64,000 nucleotides of DNA from JACJWR01 sp964556255 (GCA_964556255.1 CAZKVQ010000001.1:62001-126000); one strand, 5' to 3'; shown: positions 42,137 to 51,616, counted from the first letter of the stretch. The notes: generated from the sequence alone by a model not told the origin. A program made the numbers and translations.

Positions 42137-42487
42137 ATGGGCATCGCCCTCATCGTTCTGGCCATCATCCTGGGACTGGCCGCGACCGGATCCGCCATCA
42201 TGAAGCTCCGCCGGGACCCGAGGGTCATCGAATCCTTGCACTCGGTCGGGGTAAGCGACCAGCAGGTGCCGTGGCTGGCCTCCCTGGAAGTCCTCGGGAC
42301 CGTCGGTCTGATCGTGGGAATCTGGTTCGTTCCGATTGGAATCGCCGCCGCGATCGGTCTCACCGCCTACTTCCTCGGCGCGGTCCTCGCTCACCTGCGC
42401 GCAAAGGCCCCGTTCAAGGAAGTAGCGCCGGCGGGCGTGCTCATGCTCGTAGCCCTCGCGACGGCAATTCTCGAGGTGGCCCGTTGA
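42137..42487 (+). CDS. DoxX-like membrane protein
   Basis: A 116-residue protein with four membrane helices, the DoxX/DoxX-like length. The loop after helix 1 (SAIMKLRRDPRVIESLHSVGVS) and the LEVLGTVGLIVGIWF helix fit the family. DoxX proteins are linked to thiosulfate:quinone or other thiol/quinone redox stress responses, and are often controlled by adjacent HxlR or MarR regulators, as here. The ATG has AAGGAG upstream. Confidence 0.83.
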   Translation: MGIALIVLAIILGLAATGSAIMKLRRDPRVIESLHSVGVSDQQVPWLASLEVLGTVGLIVGIWFVPIGIAAAIGLTAYFLGAVLAHLRAKAPFKEVAPAGVLMLVALATAILEVAR

Positions 42488-42550
42488 TGGAACATTCGCG
42501 GCGGCGGGGATCGCTAACTGCCAGGTGATGCCGGCGTTGTGCGGCCGCCG

Positions 42551-45274
42551 TCAGGCCAATGTTGAACGCTTCGACCCCATGGTGAGGTATTCGATGAGAG
42601 AAGCCGGCGGCATCGGCCGGGCGAAAAGGTAGCCCTGCCCCAGTTGGCACTTCAGCGACTTTAGTTCCATCCATTGCTCGGGGGTCTCGATGCCTTCCGC
42701 CACGACAGTCAGGTCCAAGATCCCGGCAAGCCGGATGATCGTCTGCACCAAGCCCCTCCCCTCGACCGACTCGGTGATGTCCCTGACGAAGGATCGATCG
42801 ATTTTGAGCACATTCATGGGAAGGCTGACGAGCGCAGACAAGGAGGAGTACCCGGTGCCGAAGTCGTCCATCGCCACCTTGGCTCCGAGGCCCCTGATCT
42901 GCTGCAGCACGCCGATCGACAGGTCGAGTTGCTCGTGCAGGGACGACTCCGTGATCTCCACGGTCAACCGTGCCGGGTCGAACGAGGACCTCTTGAGTAG
43001 GCCCGCGATGTCGGCAACAAGCGCCGAATCGATCTCGCGAGGAGACACGTTGACGGCGAGCCCCAGGGCGCGGCCTGTGCGCTGCTGCACCTCCAGCATG
43101 TCGGCCACGGCGATGGTGCGTACGCGGTGCCCGATCTCACCGATAAGTCCCAGCTCCTCAGCGAGGTCGATGAACTTGTCCGGCGTCAGCAGGTGTCCAT
43201 CGCGGTCCCGTATCCGGACCAAGGCCTCGACACCTTCGACCTCGCCGGAATCCAACACGATGACGGGCTGGTAGAGGACCTCGAGGCGATCCCCGTCGAT
43301 GGCGTCACGTAAATCCGCGTCTGCTGCCAGCCGCCGGACGAGGTCCTCATTCATTCCGGGCCTGAAGGCGACGATGTGGCTGCCCTGGCTTACTCGGGCT
43401 CGGCGAAGCGCGACATCAGCCTGTTCGAGCAGGCGCTGCGGTGTGATACCCGATCTCGCACGGGCCACCGAGAACCCGGCCTGATAGAACATCGAGACCT
43501 CGGTGTCGTCGGGCAGGATCAGACTGGAGAGCATTCGCGAGGCGATCTGGTCGGCGTCGGAGACTTCCCGCGCGGCCTCCGGTCCGACGATGAACCACGC
43601 GAACGTGTCGGCCTCCAAGCGGGCAACTGCGGCGACGCTGGGCGGCAACACCTCAAACGCCTCCGCAACGGCACGCAGAATCTGGTCCCCCTCGCTTCGA
43701 CCCAGGGACTGGTTCCACGTGCCGAAATTGCTGATGTCCAGGACGACGAGTGCGACACGGTCATATTCCCCACAACTGGCGATCGTCTCCGTCATGACGT
43801 CGCTGAGCCCGCTCCACGTGAGAAGTCCGGTGAGTCGGTCCCGGGCGCGCACCGTCTCCAACTCCGTCTCGAGGCGGCGCGCCGCGGTGACATCAACGGC
43901 GGTGAGAACGAATCCCTTGAACTCGACGTCGTGCGCGGTGGTGATGTACATCTCCACCTGGCAGCGGCTGCCGTCCCGCTGAATCATCATCATGTCGAAG
44001 GGTCCCGTGGTGTTCGCGTCGGCCGCTGCCTCAGCGAGGAGCTGTCTGAGTTCGGCCAGGGTCCAGTCGGTGACCACGGCCCCGAGCGACTGGCCGGTGT
44101 CGGGGTCGAGTAACGGCAACCGGGCGTTCGCCGCCGGTGAGGCGAACAGCACCCGTGCCTCAGGATCGACCACCAGCACGAACTCCGGGCTGTCCTGAAG
44201 CAACGCGTCGAACCAGCCACGGCGGCTGCGCGGTCCGATCCACTGGTTCAGCGACCTCTCCCTCGTGTCCCGCAGATCCCGCCAGGCGAACCACCGCGAC
44301 ACCAGGACTGCGCCCAGCATCGCCGTCCACGCGACCGCGGAGGCAAGCGCCGCTACGGGGCTGAGCCCGCTGCGCCAAGCGAGGTCGATCACCGTGACAC
44401 CGGCGGCGAGCGCGAGCACGAGCGGCACCAAGAGAGCGACGGCTTCTCTGATCTCGGCCTGCGTGCGGGACTCGGGCTCCACCGGTGGACGGTTGAGGAA
44501 GGCGATGGCCAATGCCATGAAGAGCGAGTAGACGACGATCGAGTAGGAGATGCTGCTCATGGCGTCGGCCCACGGGAACACCTCACCGGCGACGTCCCCG
44601 ACGACATAGACCGTTATGGCGCCGAGCGCCAGCGCCAACTGCGGAAGTGGTAGCGAGCCCATCCGGCGACTGGCCGTCCACATCACCACAACCGCGCACA
44701 GTGCGATGAGTAGGAGGATCCGGTCACCACCGATGACCGTGTCCTGGCCGGGCGAAACGGGGTCGATCCAGGAGGCCCACAGCACCTCGACCCAGAGGAT
44801 GATGGTGGCCAGCACCCCGACTGTGGCGTCAAGGGCAACTCCCACCACATCGCGTCCGCGCAGTGACTTGGGCCAGACCAAAATGGCGAGAGCAGCCAAA
44901 CCCACGACTGCCGCGGGGATGATCGGCACGAGTTCGATGGCGCCGTTGAAGGTGGTGTCCCGCAGGGTCACCAGGTACCCGATGGCTTGGCCGCCGGAGA
45001 TCAGCACGATTGTGGCGCCGAATAGCGCGATGCCCCACTTGCGCGGACCTTCCCTGAGGTACCGGTTCGCGGCGGCCAGTCCCATGGCGACGGCCCCGAA
45101 CCCCATAGCAAGAGCGGCCAGGACATGTGCCCAGATGAAAGCCCGGGATCCCTGGACTTCGACGACGGTCGCAGCGATGGCTGAGAGGGTCGCAGCGGCC
45201 CACAAGCCCCACACGACCCGTCGCAGATTCCTAGGGGCTGATGCCGACAGAGGACGGGCCTGCACCGTCGTCAC
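42551..45274 (-). CDS. Membrane PAS-GGDEF-EAL protein, probable c-di-GMP phosphodiesterase
   Basis: A 907-residue protein. About nine membrane helices (residues 15-330) are followed by a PAS domain (about 352-465), a GGDEF domain (about 470-630) and an EAL domain (about 645-895). The GGDEF site is degenerate: EADTF at 554-558. The EAL domain keeps VEALVRI (683-688), loop-6 DDFGTGYSSL and KIDRSFV. It should therefore degrade c-di-GMP, with the GGDEF part perhaps binding GTP as a regulator. The GTG start has no clear Shine-Dalgarno site. Divergent from the VIT gene. Confidence 0.9.
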   Translation of the reverse strand: MTTVQARPLSASAPRNLRRVVWGLWAAATLSAIAATVVEVQGSRAFIWAHVLAALAMGFGAVAMGLAAANRYLREGPRKWGIALFGATIVLISGGQAIGYLVTLRDTTFNGAIELVPIIPAAVVGLAALAILVWPKSLRGRDVVGVALDATVGVLATIILWVEVLWASWIDPVSPGQDTVIGGDRILLLIALCAVVVMWTASRRMGSLPLPQLALALGAITVYVVGDVAGEVFPWADAMSSISYSIVVYSLFMALAIAFLNRPPVEPESRTQAEIREAVALLVPLVLALAAGVTVIDLAWRSGLSPVAALASAVAWTAMLGAVLVSRWFAWRDLRDTRERSLNQWIGPRSRRGWFDALLQDSPEFVLVVDPEARVLFASPAANARLPLLDPDTGQSLGAVVTDWTLAELRQLLAEAAADANTTGPFDMMMIQRDGSRCQVEMYITTAHDVEFKGFVLTAVDVTAARRLETELETVRARDRLTGLLTWSGLSDVMTETIASCGEYDRVALVVLDISNFGTWNQSLGRSEGDQILRAVAEAFEVLPPSVAAVARLEADTFAWFIVGPEAAREVSDADQIASRMLSSLILPDDTEVSMFYQAGFSVARARSGITPQRLLEQADVALRRARVSQGSHIVAFRPGMNEDLVRRLAADADLRDAIDGDRLEVLYQPVIVLDSGEVEGVEALVRIRDRDGHLLTPDKFIDLAEELGLIGEIGHRVRTIAVADMLEVQQRTGRALGLAVNVSPREIDSALVADIAGLLKRSSFDPARLTVEITESSLHEQLDLSIGVLQQIRGLGAKVAMDDFGTGYSSLSALVSLPMNVLKIDRSFVRDITESVEGRGLVQTIIRLAGILDLTVVAEGIETPEQWMELKSLKCQLGQGYLFARPMPPASLIEYLTMGSKRSTLA

Positions 45275-45413
45275 GCCATGTCACCCCAGTCTGCGCAGTG
45301 GGCTTGGCCCCGTCGACCAATCGTAGCCCGATCCCAGGGCCGAGGATGGCAGCGAATGCCGGAATGACAGCACACGCAACGCCCTATGCGAGCACGGTGG
45401 GCCTCGTGGCGTC

Positions 45414-45419
45414 TAGCCT
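45414..45419 (+). promoter_or_regulatory. -10 hexamer of a leaderless transcript (VIT-Trk operon)
   Basis: TAGCCT, then 6 nt, then the GTG at 45426, with no Shine-Dalgarno site. Confidence 0.6.
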
Positions 45420-45425
45420 GACCTT

Positions 45426-46139
45426 GTGACAACACCACCTCATCCGGGCGAGGAACACGATGCCGGTGACCTCGGCGATCGCTCCAACAAGATCCGCGCG
45501 GCGGTGCTGGGTGCGAACGACGGCATCGTGTCCATCGCCGGCATGGTCCTGGGTGTCGCCGGGGCCACCCCCGAAACCTCCGCGATCGCAACGGCCGGCG
45601 TTGCCGGGCTCGTGGCTGGCGCCTTGAGCATGGCTGTCGGGGAGTACGTCTCGGTGTCCTCCCAGCGGGATACCGAGGCCGCCGCGGTTGCCATGGAGAT
45701 CCGGGAACTTGAGGAAGACCCCGAGGGTGAGTTCGAGGAACTGGTCGGGTTGTTCGAGGCCCGCGGCCTCTCCAGGGGAACAGCCGAGTCGGTGGCGCAG
45801 GAACTCACCGAGAAGGACGTTCTGGCCGCCCACAGCCGGGAGGAACTTGGGATCGAACCGGGTCAGTACGTCAACGCCTGGGCGGCCGCAGTCTCCTCCT
45901 TGATCAGCTTCACCATCGGTGCGGCACTGCCCCTCATCGCGATTCTGGTCTTCCCGCCGTCGATCCGGATCTGGGTGACTGTCGCGGCAGTCGTCGTCGC
46001 GCTGTTCATCACCGGTTACGTCAGCGCTCGCCTGGCGAAGGCGCCGATCCCCAAGGCTATCGCCCGAAATATCGGTGGCGGGCTGATTGCCATGGGAGTC
46101 ACCTACGCAATCGGTCACTTCATCGGTATGGCGATCTGA
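45426..46139 (+). CDS. VIT1/CCC1-family metal transporter
   Basis: A 237-residue protein. The conserved start RSNKIRAAVLGANDGIVSIAGMVLGVAGA and GALSMAVGEYVSVSSQRDTE are the VIT1/CCC1 helices 1-2. An acidic cytosolic helical segment (about 85-140), rich in Glu, is the metal-collecting region of this family. Three more helices follow. It should move Fe(II) or Mn(II) out of the cytosol by proton antiport. It leads an operon with the potassium uptake genes (15 bp gap), an odd pairing. Confidence 0.9.
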   Translation: MTTPPHPGEEHDAGDLGDRSNKIRAAVLGANDGIVSIAGMVLGVAGATPETSAIATAGVAGLVAGALSMAVGEYVSVSSQRDTEAAAVAMEIRELEEDPEGEFEELVGLFEARGLSRGTAESVAQELTEKDVLAAHSREELGIEPGQYVNAWAAAVSSLISFTIGAALPLIAILVFPPSIRIWVTVAAVVVALFITGYVSARLAKAPIPKAIARNIGGGLIAMGVTYAIGHFIGMAI

Positions 46140-46154
46140 CCTGCCGGCGCGGTC

Positions 46155-47579
46155 ATGGAGCTTGTCGCGCGAGGAAGCCGCGGACGTCGTCGATGGACGC
46201 GCCCCGCCCGGGCGGTGTCGCTGTCGTATTTGGCGGTCCTGGTCGTAGGGACATTGCTGCTCGCCCTTCCGTTCTCCAAGGCGGGCCCGGGCTCTGCGAA
46301 CCTGCTGCAAGCAGCCTTCACCGCGACCTCCATGGTGTGCGTCACCGGACTCACGGTGGTGGACACCGCAACATTCTGGACTCCCCTGGGGCAGGTGATC
46401 ATCACCATCCTCACGCAGATAGGTGGACTGGGGGTGATGACGTTGACAGCGTTGATCACGTTGCGTCTCGCCCACCGCGTCGGACTTCGACAGCGGATGC
46501 AGATGAGCGCAGAGGCCCCCGGCGTGGGCATCGGCAGCGTACGCCGCGTGGCCCGGGCGGTTGTCATCACCGCATTCGTGGTCGAAGGCGTGGTCTCTCT
46601 GATCGTCGGCTTGCGCTTCTGGTTGGGCTACGACCAGCCGTTTCCGACGGCCTTCGGGCGCGCCATCTTCCAGTCCGTCTCCGCCTTCAACAACGTCGGG
46701 CTCGCCCTCTTCTCCGACAATTTGATGGGCTTCGCCGGTGATTGGCTGGTCATCCTGCCCACGATGGCCGGGGTCATCATCGGAGGACTCGGGTTACCGG
46801 TGCTGCGCGAGCTGTGGCACAACCGCCGGCGACCGTGGGAGCGCTGGAAGTTGTTCATAGCCGATCGGCGTGGAACCGCAACGTTCGGAATTCGGCGCAG
46901 GATCCGACTCTCCCTAAACACCCGCATCATGCTCCTGGGAACGGCCCTGCTGCTCATGGGCGGGCTGCTCTACTTCCTGCTGCAGGAGTGGTCGAACCCC
47001 CTCACCATGGGTCCGTTCTCGGTGCCCACGAAGGTACTTGCCTCGTTCACAATGTCAGTAGTGCCGCGCACCGGTGGTTTCAACTCGATCAACATCGCCG
47101 ACATGCAACCGGACGCTTGGTTGGTCACGGACTTCCTCATGTTCATCGGCGGCGGCCCCGCTGGAACGGCCGGCGGCCTGAAGGTCACCACCTTCGCCGT
47201 GATCGTCGCGATCGCCGTCACCGAGATCCGCGGAAACCGCCACACCCGGATGTTCGACCGAAGCGTCCCGCCGGCGACTCAACGCAGTGCGATGGCCGTC
47301 GGGTTCGCCTTCATGGCTGTCGCCGGTCTCGGGACGTTCCTCCTGCTACACCTGTCCTCGTTCCCCCTGGACCAGGTCTTGTTCGAGGCGCTTTCAGCGC
47401 TGTCGACCGTCGGACTCACCACCGGCATCACGGCGGAGTTCAACGGACCCGCGCAGGCAGTGCTGATGGTGATGATGTTCATCGGCAGACTGGGCCCGAT
47501 CACGCTGGCCGCCGCCCTTGCCCTGAACACCCGCACAACGCATTACGAACTCCCGGAGGAAAGGCCGTACATTGGCTGA
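46155..47579 (+). CDS. Trk/Ktr-type potassium uptake channel subunit (TrkH/KtrB family)
   Basis: A 474-residue protein with four M1-P-M2 repeats. Selectivity-filter loops with conserved Gly are visible: SMVCVTGLTVVD, SAFNNVGLALFS, VPRTGGFNSIN and SALSTVGLTTGIT. PKGGLGVMT-like and GGGPAGTAGGLKVTTF segments match KtrB. It forms the ion-conducting part of a K+ (or Na+-coupled K+) uptake system gated by an RCK protein. The next gene, overlapping by 8 nt, encodes that partner. Confidence 0.92.
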   Translation: MELVARGSRGRRRWTRPARAVSLSYLAVLVVGTLLLALPFSKAGPGSANLLQAAFTATSMVCVTGLTVVDTATFWTPLGQVIITILTQIGGLGVMTLTALITLRLAHRVGLRQRMQMSAEAPGVGIGSVRRVARAVVITAFVVEGVVSLIVGLRFWLGYDQPFPTAFGRAIFQSVSAFNNVGLALFSDNLMGFAGDWLVILPTMAGVIIGGLGLPVLRELWHNRRRPWERWKLFIADRRGTATFGIRRRIRLSLNTRIMLLGTALLLMGGLLYFLLQEWSNPLTMGPFSVPTKVLASFTMSVVPRTGGFNSINIADMQPDAWLVTDFLMFIGGGPAGTAGGLKVTTFAVIVAIAVTEIRGNRHTRMFDRSVPPATQRSAMAVGFAFMAVAGLGTFLLLHLSSFPLDQVLFEALSALSTVGLTTGITAEFNGPAQAVLMVMMFIGRLGPITLAAALALNTRTTHYELPEERPYIG

Positions 47580-48144
47580 CGAAATGGACACATCGGACGA
47601 GACCCCACGCCCGACGTCGACGGGGAGCGCACCCACCGATGATCGACCTAAGGCGAACGGCGCCCACCGCCTGCCTCGTCGGTTGGCCGGCGAGGACGCC
47701 GTGGCCGTGATCGGGTTGGGCAGATTCGGCGCCGCGGTCGCACGGACTCTGGAGGCGGCGGGGGTGCAAGTCCTCGCTATCGACTCCGACCCTCAACTCG
47801 TCGCCGAGTTCGCCAACGAACTCACCTTCGTGGCCGCGGCAGACTCCCGCAGCCACGAGGCCTTGGCCCAACTCGCCATCCCCGATTTCGCCCGGGTGGT
47901 GGTCGGCATCGGCGCAAACGTCGAGGCCAGCATCCTGACCGTGTCCCACCTCGTGGATATGGGCGTTCCGCAGGTGTGGGCAAAAGCGTTGACCAACGAC
48001 CATGCGCGCATCCTCAGGCAACTCGGGGTCAGTCGGGTGATCCAACCAGAGGCAGAGATGGGCGCAATGCTCGCCGGTGAGATCGTCGGACATGCGATGC
48101 CGGGGCCCGACGGCGCTGCCGCCCCCGAGATACCGCGCAACTGA
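47572..48144 (+). CDS. TrkA/KtrA-type RCK_N regulatory subunit lacking RCK_C
   Basis: A 190-residue protein. A disordered N-terminus of about 40 residues leads to an RCK_N Rossmann domain (about 42-165) with the nucleotide loop VIGLGRFGAAVARTLE and the acidic IDSDPQLV that binds the ribose. KtrA proteins normally continue with an RCK_C domain; here the protein ends about 20 residues after VIQPEAEMGAMLAGEIV. I see no frameshifted RCK_C downstream. The TTG at 47572 has GGAGGAAAGG seven bases upstream; an ATG at 47584 is the alternative. Confidence 0.85.
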   Translation: MADEMDTSDETPRPTSTGSAPTDDRPKANGAHRLPRRLAGEDAVAVIGLGRFGAAVARTLEAAGVQVLAIDSDPQLVAEFANELTFVAAADSRSHEALAQLAIPDFARVVVGIGANVEASILTVSHLVDMGVPQVWAKALTNDHARILRQLGVSRVIQPEAEMGAMLAGEIVGHAMPGPDGAAAPEIPRN

Positions 48145-48218
48145 GCGGAGGGGTCTATCGGGAAGGAAGAGACGTCCGGAGTGTGCGGACCTCCCCCACC
48201 GGCCGTTGCGCTATCGAC

Positions 48219-48644
48219 TCAGTCTGGATCGCCGAACTTCGCGCAGACGAGCGCGTATTGCTGTTCGCTCAGCGCCGCACCCTCTCGACGGACTGCATGG
48301 GGCGAAACCGCCAACAGTCGGTCGCATCGAACGTAGCTCTCGCGGCGCTCACGATCCCAGCCGCCAGAACCGATACCTACCCAGCCGCGATCTCCCTGGT
48401 GGTTGCGACTGCTGACCATGAGCACCACGTAGTCTCCTGGCGCATCATCGGCCATTCCGAGCACCGCAACGGGTCGATCCTTCCCCTGCCGCGGGTCCTC
48501 CTCATAGGGCACCCAAGCCCACACAACCTCACCAGGATCGGGCTCGCCGTCAGACTCCGGGGCATAGGCGAGCGTGACCCTGCCGCGATAGCTATAGGCC
48601 CCTCCGCCGTCGGGTTTCGGATCGGCTTCGGGGTCGTATGCCAT
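48219..48644 (-). CDS. PemK/MazF-like protein
   Basis: A 141-residue protein. A Gly/Pro/Asp-rich N-terminus of about 40 residues is followed by a PemK/MazF-type core: DPGEVVWAWVPYEEDPRQGKDRPVAVLG, DYVVLMVSS and VRCDRLLAVSP. MazF toxins are mRNA endoribonucleases, with Arg in the KDRP loop important for activity. No antitoxin gene lies upstream; instead the gene is divergent from the TPR gene. It may be a solitary domesticated member, a common form in actinobacteria. The ATG at 48644 has TACGCT eight bases before it. Confidence 0.75.
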   Translation of the reverse strand: MAYDPEADPKPDGGGAYSYRGRVTLAYAPESDGEPDPGEVVWAWVPYEEDPRQGKDRPVAVLGMADDAPGDYVVLMVSSRNHQGDRGWVGIGSGGWDRERRESYVRCDRLLAVSPHAVRREGAALSEQQYALVCAKFGDPD

Positions 48645-48727
48645 GGCCCAACAGCGTAGGCGGTCAACGACCCGGGCGCGCACCTACACTCGAAGGGTCA
48701 GCCAGGAACGACTGGAAGGGGAACCGG

Positions 48728-50245
48728 GTGCCACCGGCAGAGGTCTCCGAAGAAGAACTATGGGCCGAACTCGACGATGCCCAGGGGCGCCGCCGCGCAG
48801 AGGTGCTGCTCGAACTCGCGGATCGCTCCTACCACCGCGACGAGATGTCCCAGTTCGCCTCGCTGGTCGACGCTGCAGCGGTCGCCGCGGAGCAAGCCGA
48901 GGAGTACCGGCTGGCTGCCTTCGCCAGGTTCAATCAGGCGCAGGGGCTCATGGAGACGGGCCATCCGGAGGAGGCGGCCGACCATTTCCTGGCGGCGGCC
49001 GGGTTCTTCCACACGATCGGCGACCAAGAGGACATCGCCCTGAGCAATCAACGGGCCGGCGACGCCTTCGCGGCCATGGATAGACAGGCCGAAGCCCTTG
49101 AGCGCTGGCAGGATGCCCTGCTGCTCTACGAACAGGAGGAGGACGATCTGAGTCAGGGCAGGGTGCACATGGCCATCGGGAACCACTGGATGCGGGTAGG
49201 GAAGCCTGCCGAGGCAGTGGAGGCCTTCCGGGCAGCGAGATCGCGCTTCCGCAGCCACCATTCGGCTCATCATGTTGCGTGGGCCGACGATGCGGCCGCC
49301 GAAGGGCTCATCCAGCAGGGACAGGCGGAGGCCGCGGTACCCCTGCTGCGTTCCTGCCTCGACATCGCCAGCGTCGGTTCCGACGACACCGCCCGCGCCT
49401 ACGCCGCCCTACGACTCGGGCTGGTGCTGCGCATCTTGGGTGAGCACTCGGAGGCCCTGTCGAACCTCAAGGCCGCACGCGACGACTACCAGGCCGACGA
49501 CAACCTGATGGGCGTCGCACGGTGCGACCTCGAGGCCGCGAATGCGCTTCGCGCGCTGGAGGAGTTCGACGACGCTGAGTCGCTCTACCTGGGGGCGCGT
49601 TCGGTGTTCGACGCCCTCGGCGCCGATGACTACCTACTGCTCGCCGACCGGCAGCGGGCGTCGATGTATTCGGATCTGGGAAGGACAGCCGAGGCTGTCG
49701 GCCTGGCCCGCGCCACGTTGAGCAAGGCCGAGGAGGTGGGCGAAAGACGGATCATCAACGACGTGGTGCCACGCCTCGCCGATGACTTGATGGACCTCGA
49801 CGAGTTCGATGAAGCCCTCGCTCTGTTGCAGCAGCACCCAGCGGACGCCGATGAGCTCGACGAACTCGACACGGCGATCCGGCAGGCCGTCACGGCCCGG
49901 GCCCTGCTGGCCGAGAACCAGTTCGGTCAGGCTCGGGAACTGACGGAGCAGGCCTTGTCGACGGATGCCGCACGCGACAACCTCGCGCTACTGGCCGCCC
50001 TGTACGAGTTGCGCTCGCAGGCCCGACGCGGCAGCGAGCCGTCCGACGCCGACCGGGACCTCGCCCACGCCATCGCTCTACTGCTGGCCCTGGGACAGAG
50101 CGACCGCGCCGCCCAACTCTCCGAACACTTCCTGCCGGATGAACGCGGTGCCGCCGTGCGCACGGAAGACCTGATCGCGCTGCGCGGACTGACCCGCCCT
50201 CGGTTCGACAACGACATCCGCGGGCCGGGACTGGAGCCTCGGTGA
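48728..50245 (+). CDS. Tetratricopeptide-repeat protein
   Basis: A 505-residue, strongly acidic, all-helical protein built from about ten TPR-like repeats, such as RLAAFARFNQAQGLMETGHPEEAADHFLAAAGFF and ALERWQDALLLYEQEEDDLSQGRVHMAIGNHWM. No signal, membrane helix or catalytic domain. TPR proteins serve as protein-binding scaffolds. The GTG at 48728 follows GGAAGGGGA. The SpoU methyltransferase begins 13 bp after its stop, so the two share a transcript. Confidence 0.82.
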   Translation: MPPAEVSEEELWAELDDAQGRRRAEVLLELADRSYHRDEMSQFASLVDAAAVAAEQAEEYRLAAFARFNQAQGLMETGHPEEAADHFLAAAGFFHTIGDQEDIALSNQRAGDAFAAMDRQAEALERWQDALLLYEQEEDDLSQGRVHMAIGNHWMRVGKPAEAVEAFRAARSRFRSHHSAHHVAWADDAAAEGLIQQGQAEAAVPLLRSCLDIASVGSDDTARAYAALRLGLVLRILGEHSEALSNLKAARDDYQADDNLMGVARCDLEAANALRALEEFDDAESLYLGARSVFDALGADDYLLLADRQRASMYSDLGRTAEAVGLARATLSKAEEVGERRIINDVVPRLADDLMDLDEFDEALALLQQHPADADELDELDTAIRQAVTARALLAENQFGQARELTEQALSTDAARDNLALLAALYELRSQARRGSEPSDADRDLAHAIALLLALGQSDRAAQLSEHFLPDERGAAVRTEDLIALRGLTRPRFDNDIRGPGLEPR

Positions 50246-50258
50246 GTCCGGCCACGCG

Positions 50259-50933
50259 ATGACACCGACCGAATCCGGCGCCACACCCGACCTGGGACCC
50301 GGTGAGTTCCACCGACCGATCGGCGTCGGACCCATGCCACAGCCGTGGCCCGATGATCCGCGACTGGATGACGATCTGTTGCGCGAGGGCGACCGTCGCA
50401 ATGTCGAGGATCGTTTCCGCTACTGGCGAGTCTCTGCCATCGTGACCGAGCTCGATCGTGGACGAAGCCCGCTTCACATCGCGATCGAGAACTGGCAGCA
50501 CGACCTCAACATCGGCTCCATCGTCAGGACGGCCAATGCGTTCAACGTTGCCGGGGTGCACATCGTCGGCAACCGGGACTGGAACCGCCGCGGGGCCATG
50601 GTGACCGATCGCTACCTCCACGTGCAGCACCATCCAGACGTGGCGGCCTTCGGTCTGTGGGCGGCTGCCGAGCACCTGCCGATAATCGGGATCGACAACA
50701 TCCCCGGCAGCGTCCCGCTGGAACACCACCGGCTGCCCGCAGCGACGGTCATGCTCTTCGGTCAGGAGGGGCCCGGTCTCTCGCAAGATGCGGTGGACAT
50801 CTGCTCCCAGGTGCTCGCGATCACCCAGTACGGATCGACGCGTTCCATGAATGCGTCCGCGGCCGGCGCAATCGCCATGTACGCCTGGGCCCTGCAGCAC
50901 CACCCGTTGAGCCCGGCCGGGCCGGTGAGCTAA
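50259..50933 (+). CDS. SpoU-family (SPOUT) RNA 2'-O-methyltransferase
   Basis: A 224-residue protein. The SPOUT knot motifs are present: motif 1 NIGSIVRTANAFNVAGVHIVG, motif 2 VMLFGQEGPGLS and motif 3 ITQYGSTRSMNASAAGAIAMYAW. Motif 1 Arg and Asn are the catalytic residues. It should use S-adenosylmethionine to methylate a ribose 2'-OH in tRNA or rRNA. The N-terminal extension (about 70 residues) may bind RNA. The exact target base is not determinable. Confidence 0.9.
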   Translation: MTPTESGATPDLGPGEFHRPIGVGPMPQPWPDDPRLDDDLLREGDRRNVEDRFRYWRVSAIVTELDRGRSPLHIAIENWQHDLNIGSIVRTANAFNVAGVHIVGNRDWNRRGAMVTDRYLHVQHHPDVAAFGLWAAAEHLPIIGIDNIPGSVPLEHHRLPAATVMLFGQEGPGLSQDAVDICSQVLAITQYGSTRSMNASAAGAIAMYAWALQHHPLSPAGPVS

Positions 50934-50948
50934 CAGTCGGCGCCTTGG

Positions 50949-51491
50949 TCAGGTCGTCCGTAGCCGTTGCGCGAAATCGACGAGGGCATCGAAGCTGACC
51001 GTGCCGCTGACAACAGTGGTCACCTCAGGAGTGCTCAGCACCAAGGCTCGCTTGGTGTCCGCCCCTGAGGTCGACTCGTATTCGTCCCACGTCTGTCCGT
51101 CGATCGTCACCGAGCCGACCTTGCGACCCTTGCGCGTCTGCTCATCGACGAAGTCGTCGACATCGTGGTCGGTCTGCGCGACCGCGACGAACCCGTTATC
51201 AGGCGTGATGTAGCCGTTGAACCAGCTCCCAGTTCCCGGGGTCCTGCCTGGCTCATACCGCGCACTGGTCGCCCGCCAGCCTGACGGAACGTCGGCCGGC
51301 ACGAGCACCGGGAAGGCGTTGGCAGTGCGTGCCACCGCCGCAGGCGCCGCAACGTCGACCACCCGCACCGGATCCGGGGTCGGGCGAAGAACGATGATGT
51401 AGAGGAAGGCCACGAAGCCGCCCACGACCAGCATGGAGAGCACCAGATCGCGCACAGTCTGGTTCTTGCGGGACTTGGTCTCGGTGGCCAT
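50949..51491 (-). CDS. DUF4245 family membrane-anchored protein
   Basis: A 180-residue protein. A basic N-terminus and one membrane helix (about 15-36) are followed by an extracytoplasmic domain (about 45-180) with PADVPSGWRATSARYEP and a GFVAVAQTD strand, the DUF4245 pattern. In many actinobacteria this gene sits near glpX and fumarase. Fumarase is nearby here, but glpX is not. Function unknown. It converges on the SpoU gene. Confidence 0.85.
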   Translation of the reverse strand: MATETKSRKNQTVRDLVLSMLVVGGFVAFLYIIVLRPTPDPVRVVDVAAPAAVARTANAFPVLVPADVPSGWRATSARYEPGRTPGTGSWFNGYITPDNGFVAVAQTDHDVDDFVDEQTRKGRKVGSVTIDGQTWDEYESTSGADTKRALVLSTPEVTTVVSGTVSFDALVDFAQRLRTT

Positions 51492-51616
51492 GGCGCCTAT
51501 CCTCTCCCGACCCCGGGGGATCCGCCAACGCCGGGTGACATCGAGGGCGCAGGTGAGCAGGGTTCATCAGCGACGGCAACCCGCCCGACGACTGCGCATG
51601 GAATCCCGGCACTGGC

